Notes: generated from the sequence alone by a model not told the origin. A stretch of DNA of 64,000 bases from Cellulosimicrobium cellulans (GCF_016921195.1 NZ_JAFGYF010000001.1:248001-312000); one strand, 5' to 3'; counted from the stretch's first letter, positions 50,521 to 58,375 are shown. Translations and numbers: made by a program.

Positions 50521-51534
50521 GTGGTCGAGGTCGCTGCCGAGATCCGCAAGTACGAGCGCGAGCTCGTCGCGCTGGTCTACGACCCCGACACGGGCTATCG
50601 GCCCGCGACCGAGCGCGAGCAGGCACGGCGCCGACGTCGCCTCGAGCCGGCGATCGCCGAGGCCTGCGACAACCTCGCGCACTGGGAGGGCGTGCGCGCC
50701 CAGCGGGGCTGGTCGCGGTCGAACCTGCTGTACATGCGCCGTGCGGCGGAGGCGTGGCCGACGGAGGACGAGTTCGTCCAACGACCCGTTGGACGATTGC
50801 CGTGGGGGCACGTCACCGTCCTGCTTGACCGGCTCACGACCCGCGAGGAACGGGACTGGTACGCCGCGAGTGCCGCGGAGTGCGGCTGGTCGCGCGCGGT
50901 GCTCGAGCACCAGATCAAGGCCGATCTGCGTCGTGCCGTCGGTGCTGCGCCGACGAACTTCACCGAGGCGCTTGAGGCGCCGGACTCTGAGCTTGCGCAG
51001 CAGCTGGTCAAGGACCCGTACGTGTTCGAGCACCTCGCGATGGTCGAGCGGGTGGCCGAGCGGGACGTCGAGCAGGCGCTGATGGACCGGTTGCAGGACA
51101 CGATGCTCGAGCTCGGGCGCGGGATGGCGTTCGTCGGGCGTCAGGTGCGTCTGACCGTGCCGGACGATGCGAGCGACCGGGTGGACGAGTTCTACGTCGA
51201 CCTGCTCTTCTTCCACGTCGAGCAGCTGCGCTATGTGGTGGTTGAGCTCAAGATCGGGCCGTTCGAGCCGGCCCACGTCGGCCAGCTCGGCACGTACGTC
51301 GCGATCGTCGACGACCAGTTCCGTCGGCCCGAGATCCACGCCCCGACGATCGGGATCCTGCTGTGCACGGGCAAGACCGGCCCGACGGTGCGGTACGCGC
51401 TGGCCGGCACCCGGGTGCCGATCGCCGTCGCGGACTACCAGGGTCTGCCCGAGGACGCCCGCGGCGTGCTGCCGTCCGCCGCCGAGCTCGAGGCGGTCAT
51501 CGAGGACGAGCTCGACCACCGGGCCGAGGGCTGA
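50521..51534 (+). CDS. DUF1016/YhcG-type PD-(D/E)xK nuclease, atypical N-terminus
   Basis: 337 aa. From residue 60 the family is clear: RGWSRSNLLYMRRAAEAWP, QRPVGRLPWGHVTVLLDRL, REERDWYAASAAECGWSR, LAQQLVKDPYVFEHL, ELGRGMAFVGRQVRLTV. The nuclease motif is FYVDLLFFH (Asp227) with VVVELKIG (Glu242, Lys244). The normal DUF1016 N-terminus (LYWxIGxxI...) is missing; instead 55 residues rich in Arg/Glu (RPATEREQARRRRRLEPAI) precede. A -10-like TAGGGT is at 50513-50518 and no Shine-Dalgarno is seen. The family is implicated in mobile-element or defence functions. It marks the left edge of an accessory region. Confidence 0.82.
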   Translation: MVEVAAEIRKYERELVALVYDPDTGYRPATEREQARRRRRLEPAIAEACDNLAHWEGVRAQRGWSRSNLLYMRRAAEAWPTEDEFVQRPVGRLPWGHVTVLLDRLTTREERDWYAASAAECGWSRAVLEHQIKADLRRAVGAAPTNFTEALEAPDSELAQQLVKDPYVFEHLAMVERVAERDVEQALMDRLQDTMLELGRGMAFVGRQVRLTVPDDASDRVDEFYVDLLFFHVEQLRYVVVELKIGPFEPAHVGQLGTYVAIVDDQFRRPEIHAPTIGILLCTGKTGPTVRYALAGTRVPIAVADYQGLPEDARGVLPSAAELEAVIEDELDHRAEG

Positions 51535-51566
51535 GAGACCCCTTCTGACCAGCGCAGACGCCGTGC

Positions 51567-51579
51567 CGATAAGTTATCG
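51567..51579. repeat. AT-rich palindrome next to the recombinase remnant
   Basis: CGATAA (51567-51572) and TTATCG (51574-51579) surround one base. The AT-rich stretch 51565-51593 stands out from the 74% GC surroundings and lies between the nuclease gene and the recombinase remnant. It could be a recombination core or an old element end (inference). Confidence 0.4.
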
Positions 51580-51601
51580 TAATGTCACATTAAGCAGTGC
51601 G

Positions 51602-51817
51602 TATCGCATCTACCCGAACTACCTCATGGGCAACCTCCGCGACGCCGGCATCGACCTCCGCGGCGCACGCAACGCACCCCTACGACAACTCGTCCTCGAC
51701 ATGCCACCAGCCATCGCCGCCGACACCCTCGGCTACGCCTACACCACCACCGAACGCCACGCCCGCAACGCCGGCACCACCTGGGTCGGCTACCCCTCAG
51801 CACGGCAATCCTTGTGA
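51602..51817 (+). pseudogene. Tyrosine-recombinase C-terminal remnant
   Basis: The frame reads NYLMGNLRDAGIDLRGARNA, then PLRQLVLDMPPAIAADTLGY, then AYTTTERHARNAGTTWVGYPSARQSL and stop at 51815-51817. LRxARNAxLRQLVL...P..IAADxLGY....TTxR......GTTW is the C-terminal pattern of integrase-like proteins of actinobacterial mobile elements; the catalytic R-H-R region is absent. Codon use (CCA, CAC, ACC-rich) differs from the neighbours. No complete recombinase is nearby. Confidence 0.6.
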
Positions 51818-51920
51818 CGACGATCACGTTCGCGATTACCGCAGGCCACGAGCGTGCGGCGCTGCCATGGTCGTGGCGGGCCGACCCGCAGGGGGTCGGT
51901 TCCTGAATGAAGGAGTCGAC

Positions 51921-52778
51921 ATGCAGTTCATGCACAGCACGAGATCCCATCGACGAGGCGCTGCCACAGTTGCGGCGGCGGTCACGGGTGGTCTCGTGGT
52001 TGTTCTGGCCTCGACCACAGCAGCAGTGGCCACGACCGACGATGTCGCTGCTCCCGCCGAGGGGATCGAGTACGTGATGTCGTCGGAGGACACGCTCGGC
52101 GACGTCATCGAGCGCGCCGCTCAGGAGTACGGCAACGACGTCATCGCTGCCGACCTCCAGGCGACCGCGCAGATCGCCGAGCAGGGGCTGGACACCGGGG
52201 TGCCAGGTCTCGCAGACGCCAACCCCGCGCAGGCCGCGAACGTGCTGGGCGACTTCGTTACCTCGCTTGAGGCGGGAGCCGAGCTTCCCGATATTGCCGA
52301 CATCCCGCTCGCCGAGGTCGAGGCGGCCCCCGAGGAGCCGGTCATCACTGCCTTCGGTGCGATCAACGACAAGCGCTCCTGGCGCGACACCTACTTTCTG
52401 CAGGTGAAGGTCTCGCAAGGTCTCGGCTGGAAGATCACCGATCGTATCGACGGCACCGTGACCGTCGACCCTGGTGCGGCCTCAAGCCGGATCGGTTACA
52501 AGGTCACCTACTTCCCTAGCGCAAAGAAGTTCAGCAACATCAGCATCTACACGCGCGCCGAGGACCGCAACCAGGCCTACCGCGGTCAGACCGAAGCGAC
52601 GTTCACGATCGCAGGCGGGAGCAAGACCCACACCATCACCAACACCGCCCTGATGCGCGACAAGCAGCTGCGCCACGGCTCCGAGCTGCGCGCGACGCTC
52701 GGCGGGAAGCGCTACACCGACTACCGCGCCACCGGTTGGGCGACCTGCAACAAGAACGACAATGTCTGCAAGTACTGA
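51921..52778 (+). CDS. Orphan secreted protein
   Basis: 285 aa. AAGGAGTCGAC precedes the ATG. Signal peptide RGAATVAAAVTGGLVVVLASTTAAVATTDD. The mature N-terminal part is acidic and helical (LGDVIERAAQEYGNDVIAADLQATAQIAEQ); the C-terminal 130 residues look beta-rich (DTYFLQVKVSQGLGWKITDRIDGTVTVDPGAASSRIGYKVTYF) and end with a Cys pair in ATGWATCNKNDNVCKY. No family is recognised. Lower GC and non-neighbour codon use suggest transfer. The next gene overlaps it by 17 bp, so the two are probably a functional pair. Confidence 0.72.
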   Translation: MQFMHSTRSHRRGAATVAAAVTGGLVVVLASTTAAVATTDDVAAPAEGIEYVMSSEDTLGDVIERAAQEYGNDVIAADLQATAQIAEQGLDTGVPGLADANPAQAANVLGDFVTSLEAGAELPDIADIPLAEVEAAPEEPVITAFGAINDKRSWRDTYFLQVKVSQGLGWKITDRIDGTVTVDPGAASSRIGYKVTYFPSAKKFSNISIYTRAEDRNQAYRGQTEATFTIAGGSKTHTITNTALMRDKQLRHGSELRATLGGKRYTDYRATGWATCNKNDNVCKY

Positions 52779-53199
52779 CGACCGTTCTGACGGCGGCACC
52801 TGGCAGATCGTTCGTCACGGCGATCTCGGCCAACGCGCCCGACTCGCCGCCGACGAGTCGGGGAACGTGCCGCGCGACGTCCTGCTCGCACTCATCAACG
52901 ATCCCGAGCCCGCGGTCTGGGGAGCGATCGCTAGCAACCTCGCGGCCTCCGCCGATGTGCTCGATGCTCTCGCTCGGTCCCATCCCGAGATCTTGCCCAC
53001 TATCGAGACCCACCCCCACTTGGGACAGGACCGCATGCTCGCGCTTCGCTGCGACGCGCTTACCGGAGCCCAGCAAGACACGTTCTTCAACCGGTTCCAA
53101 GCCACCGAGGAAGAACGCCAGCAGTTCAACACCCTGATCGATATCCACGCACCGTGGAAGACGGTCGGACAAATCTGGGCCATCGTCCGACCGGTCTGA
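52762..53199 (+). CDS. Small LRV/HEAT-like repeat protein
   Basis: 145 aa, starting inside the last codons of the secreted protein gene (17-bp overlap). No signal peptide. The core VPRDVLLALINDPEPAVWGAIASNLAASADVLDALARSHPEIL resembles leucine-rich-variant (LRV) or HEAT-type helical repeats (LxxLxxDPxxxVxxxxAxN). These usually bind proteins. A cytoplasmic partner of an exported protein in an overlapping pair suggests a regulatory or immunity-type role, but nothing in the sequence proves it. A terminator hairpin follows at 53212. Confidence 0.7.
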   Translation: MSASTDDRSDGGTWQIVRHGDLGQRARLAADESGNVPRDVLLALINDPEPAVWGAIASNLAASADVLDALARSHPEILPTIETHPHLGQDRMLALRCDALTGAQQDTFFNRFQATEEERQQFNTLIDIHAPWKTVGQIWAIVRPV

Positions 53200-53211
53200 G
53201 TACACCAAGCG

Positions 53212-53236
53212 GGTGGCGGCGGCCGAAGCCGCCACC
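53212..53236 (+). terminator. Terminator hairpin after the LRV-like gene
   Basis: GGTGGCGGC (53212-53220) and GCCGCCACC (53228-53236) form a perfect 9-bp stem with a 7-nt loop, 13 bp after the stop. The rest of 53237-53408 shows no gene. Confidence 0.65.
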
Positions 53237-53408
53237 ACCCCGGCGCTGATGCCCATTCGCACTACCTCAATACGCACCGTTACCTGTAGCGTCCGGTTCG
53301 TGCCGTTCGCCTCCGCGCGGCTCCCGCCCCTCGCCCTGCGGCAGCAAGTTCGTTGGAGATCCGGGCTGCGGGCGCGTAGCGGGCGGCGGTCGCGCTACTA
53401 CGAGGGGC

Positions 53409-53957
53409 CTATGCCAATCGCTCGTCGGAGCGGACGAAAGGAAAGACCTTCTTGTTCAAGATCGTCGAGATCTTCCGCAACTGCGGTTGCGTGATCTCGT
53501 CCTTCTTGCGCTTGCTGAACATCGTCAACAAGAACTGACAATCGTTGCCTCCGTCGTTGCCATTCCACCGGTCCGGCGGAAACGCTCCTTGCTCGTGCAA
53601 GTAGACGAGCACGGCGCGTGAGAAGTGCTCGCTCGTGAGGTCCACTCGCTGGTGTGTGTCAAGCGCTTCCCGAAGGCGGAGGAGTCGAGGCAGAACATCA
53701 ACATCGCGGTCGAGGTCGGCGCGTCCAAACTGGTTGGTGCACTTGCTGCCGATCGGAAACAACCGGGCGTCGCTGTGCTGGTTCCTAATGGTGAACAGTT
53801 GGACAAGGCCGGTCTGACCGCACACGCAGACCCCACCGGCATCCGGATCTTGTTCAACGCCGACGATCTACCACTCCAAGACCGCTGGTGCCCATCGGGA
53901 CGCCACTGATGCTCCGACAACAGCGGTCGCGAGTGCGTCGAAACTTCCTGTCGTCAT
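53409..53957 (-). pseudogene. Zinc-ribbon-type hypothetical gene interrupted by an amber codon
   Basis: An ATG at 53957-53955 has GGGAGGT 5 bases upstream and opens MTTGSFDALATAVVGASVAS, RWAPAVLEW, then TAG at 53870-53868. The same frame continues at once as IVGVEQDPDAGGVCVCGQTG, LVQLFTIRNQHSDARLFPIG, SKCTNQFGRADL and on to the stop at 53409. The CVCG...IGSKC pair pattern is a plausible zinc ribbon. A single C-to-T change (CAG to TAG) would explain the stop. As written, only a GTG at 53825 could start the second part (138 aa). GC is lower than in the neighbours; it probably arrived by transfer. No function is known. Confidence 0.7.
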
Positions 53958-53996
53958 GGTGACCTCCCGGGAAGGAACTCTAGCGTGACCCGTGAT

Positions 53997-54248
53997 TCAC
54001 CCCACCAGGGAAAGCGGGGCGCGCGGCGTCGTCGGCGCCGCTGCCCTGGCGCGTCCCTCGATCGGGTCGATCAGGAGGCCGCCTAGTGTCGACAGCGTCA
54101 GCATCCATCGGTCCGTGATACCGAGGGCGGTGCGGGCCAAGTCGAGTTCGCGGCACCGGAGGTGTGCACCGCCGGCACCGGGATCGACCCAGCGGTGGGC
54201 AACGGCGTCGAGCCGCACCGCGGCCTGCTCCCACTCCCCCACGCCCAC
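53997..54248 (-). CDS. Possible small protein or gene remnant
   Basis: 83 codons from a GTG at 54248 (VGVGEWEQAAVRLDAVAHRWVDPGAGG, RCRELDLARTALGITDRWML, TLSTLGGLLIDPIEGRARA). The frame is open a further 30 codons upstream (ARLTTSERRRLHSRARERGAGR) with no start codon and no Shine-Dalgarno. The composition looks protein-like, but the lack of a start suggests a 5'-truncated remnant. No family is recognised. Confidence 0.35.
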   Translation of the reverse strand: MGVGEWEQAAVRLDAVAHRWVDPGAGGAHLRCRELDLARTALGITDRWMLTLSTLGGLLIDPIEGRARAAAPTTPRAPLSLVG

Positions 54249-54374
54249 GCGCCCGGCGCCGCGCTCACGCGCCCGGCTGTGCAGCCGACGCCGCTCGGAC
54301 GTCGTGAGCCGAGCGTCCGCCCCCGACGACGACGTACGTCACGCCGCTTCAAGCGCGCCCAATACCATGTGCGG

Positions 54375-54611
54375 GTGACGTCGGACACCTGGCTCCCTGT
54401 TGTCGCCGCTGCACTTGGAGCCGGCGGAGCGATCGCCGCTCAGGTGGTAGCGGCGACGTTTACAGCCCGTCGAGAGGCCCGACGCTTGCGCTGGGATCAG
54501 GATCGCCACGAGGAGGAGAGCCGGCGCGCTCGGGCGCAACAGTTTGCGGCAGACAAGCGTGAGTTGTACAGCCGCTACCTGCAGATTCGCGCCCAGGGCC
54601 TTCGATCCTGA
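54375..54611 (+). CDS. Truncated single-TM membrane protein
   Basis: 78 aa from GTG 54375: VTSDTWLPVVAAALGAGGAIAAQVVAATFTARREARRLRWDQ, then a coiled, charged stretch RHEEESRRARAQQFAADKRELYSRYLQIRAQGLRS. One N-terminal helix plus an Arg/Glu coil is typical of small membrane proteins of about 130-170 aa in actinobacteria. The frame stops right after the RELYSRYLQ segment, where homologues normally continue with a long helix, so it is probably truncated. No Shine-Dalgarno is evident. Role unknown. Confidence 0.45.
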   Translation: MTSDTWLPVVAAALGAGGAIAAQVVAATFTARREARRLRWDQDRHEEESRRARAQQFAADKRELYSRYLQIRAQGLRS

Positions 54612-54705
54612 CAGTTTGTTTCGCGGGGTTGCGCAATAGCCTGCCGACCCCTACGTTGAGCACCACTGTTCGATGTTCGATGACGAAGATTGAGGGGAAG
54701 CAGTG

Positions 54706-55049
54706 ATGCGCAAGGGAACGAAGGGGCCTCTGCGCTCCTTGCGGTGGTGGTCTCGGTGGGGCTGATGGTGTCGACGGCGGCGCCCGCTTCAGCGGGGACC
54801 GCGTCACGGACGTGCAGCACGGGCGCCATGGTCTACGGGGCGTCGAACTCCACCACAGTGCAATCTGTCGCAGCCGGAAACTGCGGCACTGTGGGCGTGC
54901 GGGGCTACTACACGCACGTCGGTGGGGCCTCTTGGACCATGTGGACCACGAAGACCGGATCCGACGTCACCGCCCGACGCACCGGCACCAACTTTACGCA
55001 GGCACAGCATTACGGGCAGGGCACCGGCACTTTCACGATGAACGTGTGA
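54706..55049 (+). pseudogene. Small secreted two-Cys peptide gene with frameshift in a G run
   Basis: GAGGGGAAG lies 5 bases before ATG 54706, but that frame stops after 19 codons (MRKGTKGPLRSLRWWSRWG). One added G in the run at 54723-54726 restores MRKGTKGASALLAVVVSVGL and MVSTAAPASAG, a perfect Sec signal, followed by TASRTCSTGAMVYGASNSTT and about 60 more residues to FTMNV (stop 55047-55049). The mature peptide is about 85 aa, Thr/Gly-rich, with two Cys. The next gene starts in the stop (TGATG). It heads an operon with a lipoprotein, a PG-binding protein and an ABC transporter. Confidence 0.65.
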
Positions 55050-55588
55050 TGAAACGTCTGTCACGCCGCCGCGGGATACTCCTCGGGGTCTCGCTGGCGG
55101 CGCTGCTCGTGGCAGGGTGCTCGGGCGGGGGTGCGGGCTCGAGCGCGGACGGGCTTCCGCACTTCGACGCGATCAACGACGACGAGGACCTCTCTCTTGC
55201 TGGTCCGGAGCAGCGCGAGGCGCTGTCGGACGGTGAGGTGACCCAGGGCGAGTACATGGCAGGGTTCGAGCGGTTTCGAGCGTGTCTGCGCGCTGAGGGC
55301 TACGAGCTGCGGGACGTCGAACTCGTCGGGGTGGTGTGGCAGGGGGGCATCCCCGCGGAGGCTGTCGACTCCGGCGTCGAGAAGACCTGCTACGACCGCG
55401 ACTTCAAGTTCGTCGACGTCGTCTGGCAGACCTCGAACCAGGACGAGTCGTCGTTGCTGGACGCGCTGAGGTACTGCCTGCAGGAGCGTGGGCTGGGCGT
55501 CCCGTCGACGCTCGCGGAGGCGCAGCGCGCCGTGGCCGGCGCCGGGCTGGACGAGGCGTCGTGCGTCGCGGAGTACGACGCCCTGTGA
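55049..55588 (+). CDS. Small lipoprotein in the secreted-peptide/ABC operon
   Basis: 179 aa. MKRLSRRRGILLGVSLAALLVAGCSGG is a lipoprotein signal (Cys 24). The mature part is acidic with four Cys (RACLRAEG, KTCYDRD, RYCLQERG, ASCVAEYD) that could form two disulfides. It has a helical repeat-like pattern (YMAGFERFRACLRAEGYEL, SSLLDALRYCLQERGLGVP). Its ATG overlaps the preceding stop (TGATG) and its stop overlaps the next GTG (GTGA), so translation is coupled throughout. No family is recognised; a receptor or immunity role for the secreted peptide is possible. Confidence 0.75.
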   Translation: MKRLSRRRGILLGVSLAALLVAGCSGGGAGSSADGLPHFDAINDDEDLSLAGPEQREALSDGEVTQGEYMAGFERFRACLRAEGYELRDVELVGVVWQGGIPAEAVDSGVEKTCYDRDFKFVDVVWQTSNQDESSLLDALRYCLQERGLGVPSTLAEAQRAVAGAGLDEASCVAEYDAL

Positions 55589-56682
55589 GGAGCGACCGGG
55601 CCCGTGGCTGGGTGCGCCTGGTGCCGTTGGTGGCGCTGTGGGCCGTGCCCGTGGTCGCGGTCGCCGTGGCGTTCCCGCTCGTCGACGCGGCGGAGGAGCG
55701 GAGCGTCGCGGTGCCGGCGCCGACGGTCGTCGAGGTCGGTGCCCGTTCCGACGACGGACGGACCGCGGTCGAGGTCGCGACGGTGCGCGCCGTGGCTCCC
55801 GAGGTCCGCGCTCCCGCGGGGGGAGTCGTCACCGCGCTCACCGAGGCGGGTCCCGTCGTGGCCGGGCAGGCGCTGTTCGCCGTCGACGGCGTCGACGTGC
55901 TCGCGTACCGCGGCGACCCGCTGTGGCGCGACCTGCGCCCCGGTGACCGTGGTGCGGACGTGCGCGCGCTCGGGGGCTACCTCGTGTCGCTCGGGTACCT
56001 GGACGCGGACGGCGTCGACGACCGGTTCGGCCCGGCGACGCGCGAGGCGGTCCGGGCGCTCCAGGAGCGCCTCGGGGTTCCCCGGGACGGGGAGTTCCGC
56101 CTCTCGTACGTCGTGCGGGTCGACGACGCCGTGCCGGCGGTCACCGGTCCCCTCGTCGGCCTGGGAGACCGGATCGAGGCGGGCGACGCGGTGCTGGAGG
56201 GCTCGCAGCCCGTGGAGGCGCTGACCGTCGCCCCGATCGCCGAGGGCGGCGGCCTCGGCCGGCTCGCCCGAGAGCCGGTCGTGCTGCGCCTGGGCGAGGT
56301 CGAGGTACCGATGTCGAGCGCGGCGCCCCAGGGCGCCGAGCTGGTCGGCGTCGTGGCGGCGCTCGAGGAGGCCGTGGCCGCGGGCACTCTCGAGCGGATC
56401 GCCGACGAGGCGACGTCGACGGTGCGCTACCGGGGGGCGATCCTCGCGCTCCGGGACCCGGCGGAGCGCGGTGCCGTCCCCTCGACGGCTGTGCGCGTGG
56501 ACCACGACGGCACGACGTGCGTCCTGCTGAGCGACGGCTCTACGGCCACGGCACAGCCCCGCCGGCTCGAGGTCGCGGAACCCGGGAACGAGCTCGCCAC
56601 GGTGCTCGTCGACGCCGACCTCGTCGGCTCTCGCGTGCTCCGCGACGCGACGCAGGCCACCGGCACGGCAGGGTGCGGGTAG
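55585..56682 (+). CDS. Membrane protein with peptidoglycan-binding domain (HlyD-like adaptor)
   Basis: 365 aa. One N-terminal helix (LVPLVALWAVPVVAVAVAFPLV), then a biotinyl-lipoyl/HlyD-like half-motif (APEVRAPAGGVVTALTEAGPVVAGQALFAVDGVDV), then a PG_binding_1 domain (RPGDRGADVRALGGYLVSLGYLDADGVDDRFGPATREAVRALQERLGV), then a second barrel-sandwich half (GPLVGLGDRIEAGDAVLEGS). This combination is the periplasmic-adaptor equivalent found with MacB/FtsX-type ABC transporters in Gram-positive bacteria. GTGA overlap with the lipoprotein; 4 bp to the ATPase gene. Confidence 0.85.
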   Translation: MRSDRARGWVRLVPLVALWAVPVVAVAVAFPLVDAAEERSVAVPAPTVVEVGARSDDGRTAVEVATVRAVAPEVRAPAGGVVTALTEAGPVVAGQALFAVDGVDVLAYRGDPLWRDLRPGDRGADVRALGGYLVSLGYLDADGVDDRFGPATREAVRALQERLGVPRDGEFRLSYVVRVDDAVPAVTGPLVGLGDRIEAGDAVLEGSQPVEALTVAPIAEGGGLGRLAREPVVLRLGEVEVPMSSAAPQGAELVGVVAALEEAVAAGTLERIADEATSTVRYRGAILALRDPAERGAVPSTAVRVDHDGTTCVLLSDGSTATAQPRRLEVAEPGNELATVLVDADLVGSRVLRDATQATGTAGCG

Positions 56683-56686
56683 CGGC

Positions 56687-57322
56687 GTGCGCGTGGACGT
56701 GATCGACGCCGCCATCGCATTCGGGCCCGTCCCGGTGTTCGCCGGGCTGACCGCGACGTTCGAGCCCGCACGCGTCACCGCGCTCGTCGGACCGTCGGGG
56801 AGCGGCAAGTCGTCGCTCCTCGCCGCCGTCGCGGGGTACCAGCCGCTCGCGACCGGACGGATCGAGCTCCACGGGAACGACGGAGCGCCCCGACCACCCT
56901 CGCCCGGCGTCGTCGCCTGGGTCCCCCAGGGGTCCAACGCGCTGGGGCGCCGCTCCGTCCTCGACAACGTGCTCGTCGCACCGCTCGCGGCGGGCCGCCC
57001 CGGACGAGAGGCCAGGGAGACCGCGCGCGCCGCGCTCGACCAGGTCGGGCTCGCGGACCGGGCCGACGAGCAGGCCCGGCGCCTGTCCGGCGGCGAGCTC
57101 CAGCGGGTCGCGCTCGCGCGCGCCCTCGCGTCGGGCAAGGAGCTCATCCTCGCCGACGAGCCGTCGGCCAACCTGGACGCCGCCAACACCGAGCTCGTCG
57201 CCCGGATCCTCGCGGGGCTCGTGTCGCACGCGACGATCGTCGTCGCGACCCACGACCCCGTGCTCGTCGCCGCCGCCGACGCGACCGTCCCGCTCCGGCG
57301 CGAGGCGGTCGTCCGTGCGTGA
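56687..57322 (+). CDS. ABC-transporter ATPase (LolD/MacB type)
   Basis: 211 aa. Walker A LVGPSGSGKSSLLAAVAGY, Q-loop WVPQGSNALG, signature RRLSGGELQRVALARALA, Walker B LILADEPSANLDAAN and H-loop VVATHDP. The size and DEPSANLD spacing are those of MacB/LolD-type mechanotransmission ATPases. Its C-terminus overlaps the permease gene by 8 bp. It is one of four coupled genes after the secreted-peptide gene. Confidence 0.9.
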   Translation: MRVDVIDAAIAFGPVPVFAGLTATFEPARVTALVGPSGSGKSSLLAAVAGYQPLATGRIELHGNDGAPRPPSPGVVAWVPQGSNALGRRSVLDNVLVAPLAAGRPGREARETARAALDQVGLADRADEQARRLSGGELQRVALARALASGKELILADEPSANLDAANTELVARILAGLVSHATIVVATHDPVLVAAADATVPLRREAVVRA

Positions 57323-58352
57323 CGGCTGGCGCGTCGCCGACCTCGCGCGCGAGGCCCTGCGCAACACCCTCGGTCGCTCGGCACGGCTGCTTCCCGCGGT
57401 CGCGCTCGCCGTCGTCCTCGGGTCGGGCACCGCGGCGTTCGTCGCGCTCGAGACCGTGTCGCTCCAGGACGAGCTGGACGACCTCGCCGGGCGCGGGCGG
57501 GGCGTCGTGAGCTACATGCAGGCCAATCCCGACCAGCCTGCCCTCGTCTCGCGCGCGTCGTGCGAGGCGCTCACCGGAGCACCGGGGGTCGAGGCCGCGG
57601 GCGCCGTCGTGCCGGGCGGCAGCGCGGAGGTCGTACCGGTCGGCCCGGACGTCCCCGTGCAACGTGCGTCGACCACCCTCGTCCCCGGCCTCGCCGGCGT
57701 CGACGCGCTCGTCGACGCCGGCCTGCTCGACCGCGCCGGACCCTCGGACCAGCGCGTGCTCGTCGGCGCCGAGGCGCTCGGCTCCGCGCGGACCCCGGAC
57801 CTGCGCGAGGGTGTCGGGGCGGGTCGTTCTCTGACGGTGCCGCTCCGACCCGACGACGCCCTGGTCGAGCGCTGCGTCGTCGTGCTCGATCCCCTGGTGG
57901 CCGTCGACGACGTCGCCGCTACCCAGATCGCCTCGCTGCACGTGAGCGGCAACGCCGTGGTCGGCACCGAGGCACTGCGGGCGACGACCGACCCGGTGCA
58001 GGCGTTCCTCGACCGTCCGAGCCGCTTCCTGCCCGTCCTCCTAGGGCTCCTGGGCGCCGTCACCACCGCCGTCACGTACCGGCTGCGCGCGAGCGAGCTC
58101 GCGGTCTACCGGCTCTCGGGCACGTCCGCGCGCTCGCTGCTCGTCCTCGTCGCGCTCGAGACCCTCCTCGTCGCGGGCGTCGCCGCGACGGCGGCGACGC
58201 TGGCCGCCGTCGCGCTCCGTGCCCGGTACCTCGATCCGACGACGCCCGTCCTGTGGGGGCTGGTCCTCGCCGGGACCTGGGCCGTCGTCACCCTCGCCGC
58301 GACCGCTGACCTCGCGCTCCGGCGCCCGACGGACCTCGCGAAGGACCGCTGA
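57315..58352 (+). CDS. FtsX/MacB-type ABC-transporter permease
   Basis: 345 aa, GTG start inside the ATPase gene. One N-terminal helix (SARLLPAVALAVVLGSGTAAFVAL), a large extracellular domain (about 45-235), and three C-terminal helices (FLPVLLGLLGAVTTAVTYRL, RSLLVLVALETLLVAGVAATAATLAAVAL, LWGLVLAGTWAVVTLAATADLAL): the 1+3 MacB/FtsX topology. SELAVYRLSGTSARSLLVLVALE is the typical cytoplasmic loop. It probably extracts or releases a substrate at the outer face together with the PG-binding adaptor. Confidence 0.88.
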   Translation: MRDGWRVADLAREALRNTLGRSARLLPAVALAVVLGSGTAAFVALETVSLQDELDDLAGRGRGVVSYMQANPDQPALVSRASCEALTGAPGVEAAGAVVPGGSAEVVPVGPDVPVQRASTTLVPGLAGVDALVDAGLLDRAGPSDQRVLVGAEALGSARTPDLREGVGAGRSLTVPLRPDDALVERCVVVLDPLVAVDDVAATQIASLHVSGNAVVGTEALRATTDPVQAFLDRPSRFLPVLLGLLGAVTTAVTYRLRASELAVYRLSGTSARSLLVLVALETLLVAGVAATAATLAAVALRARYLDPTTPVLWGLVLAGTWAVVTLAATADLALRRPTDLAKDR

Positions 58353-58375
58353 GCCGGATCGGCAGCACCTCGCCC

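Noticed and set aside
54706-55049. Lactococcin 972 family bacteriocin
   Set aside because: Gene order is reminiscent, but the mature peptide lacks the W/G/Y-rich spacing of that family as I know it; kept as an unassigned secreted peptide.
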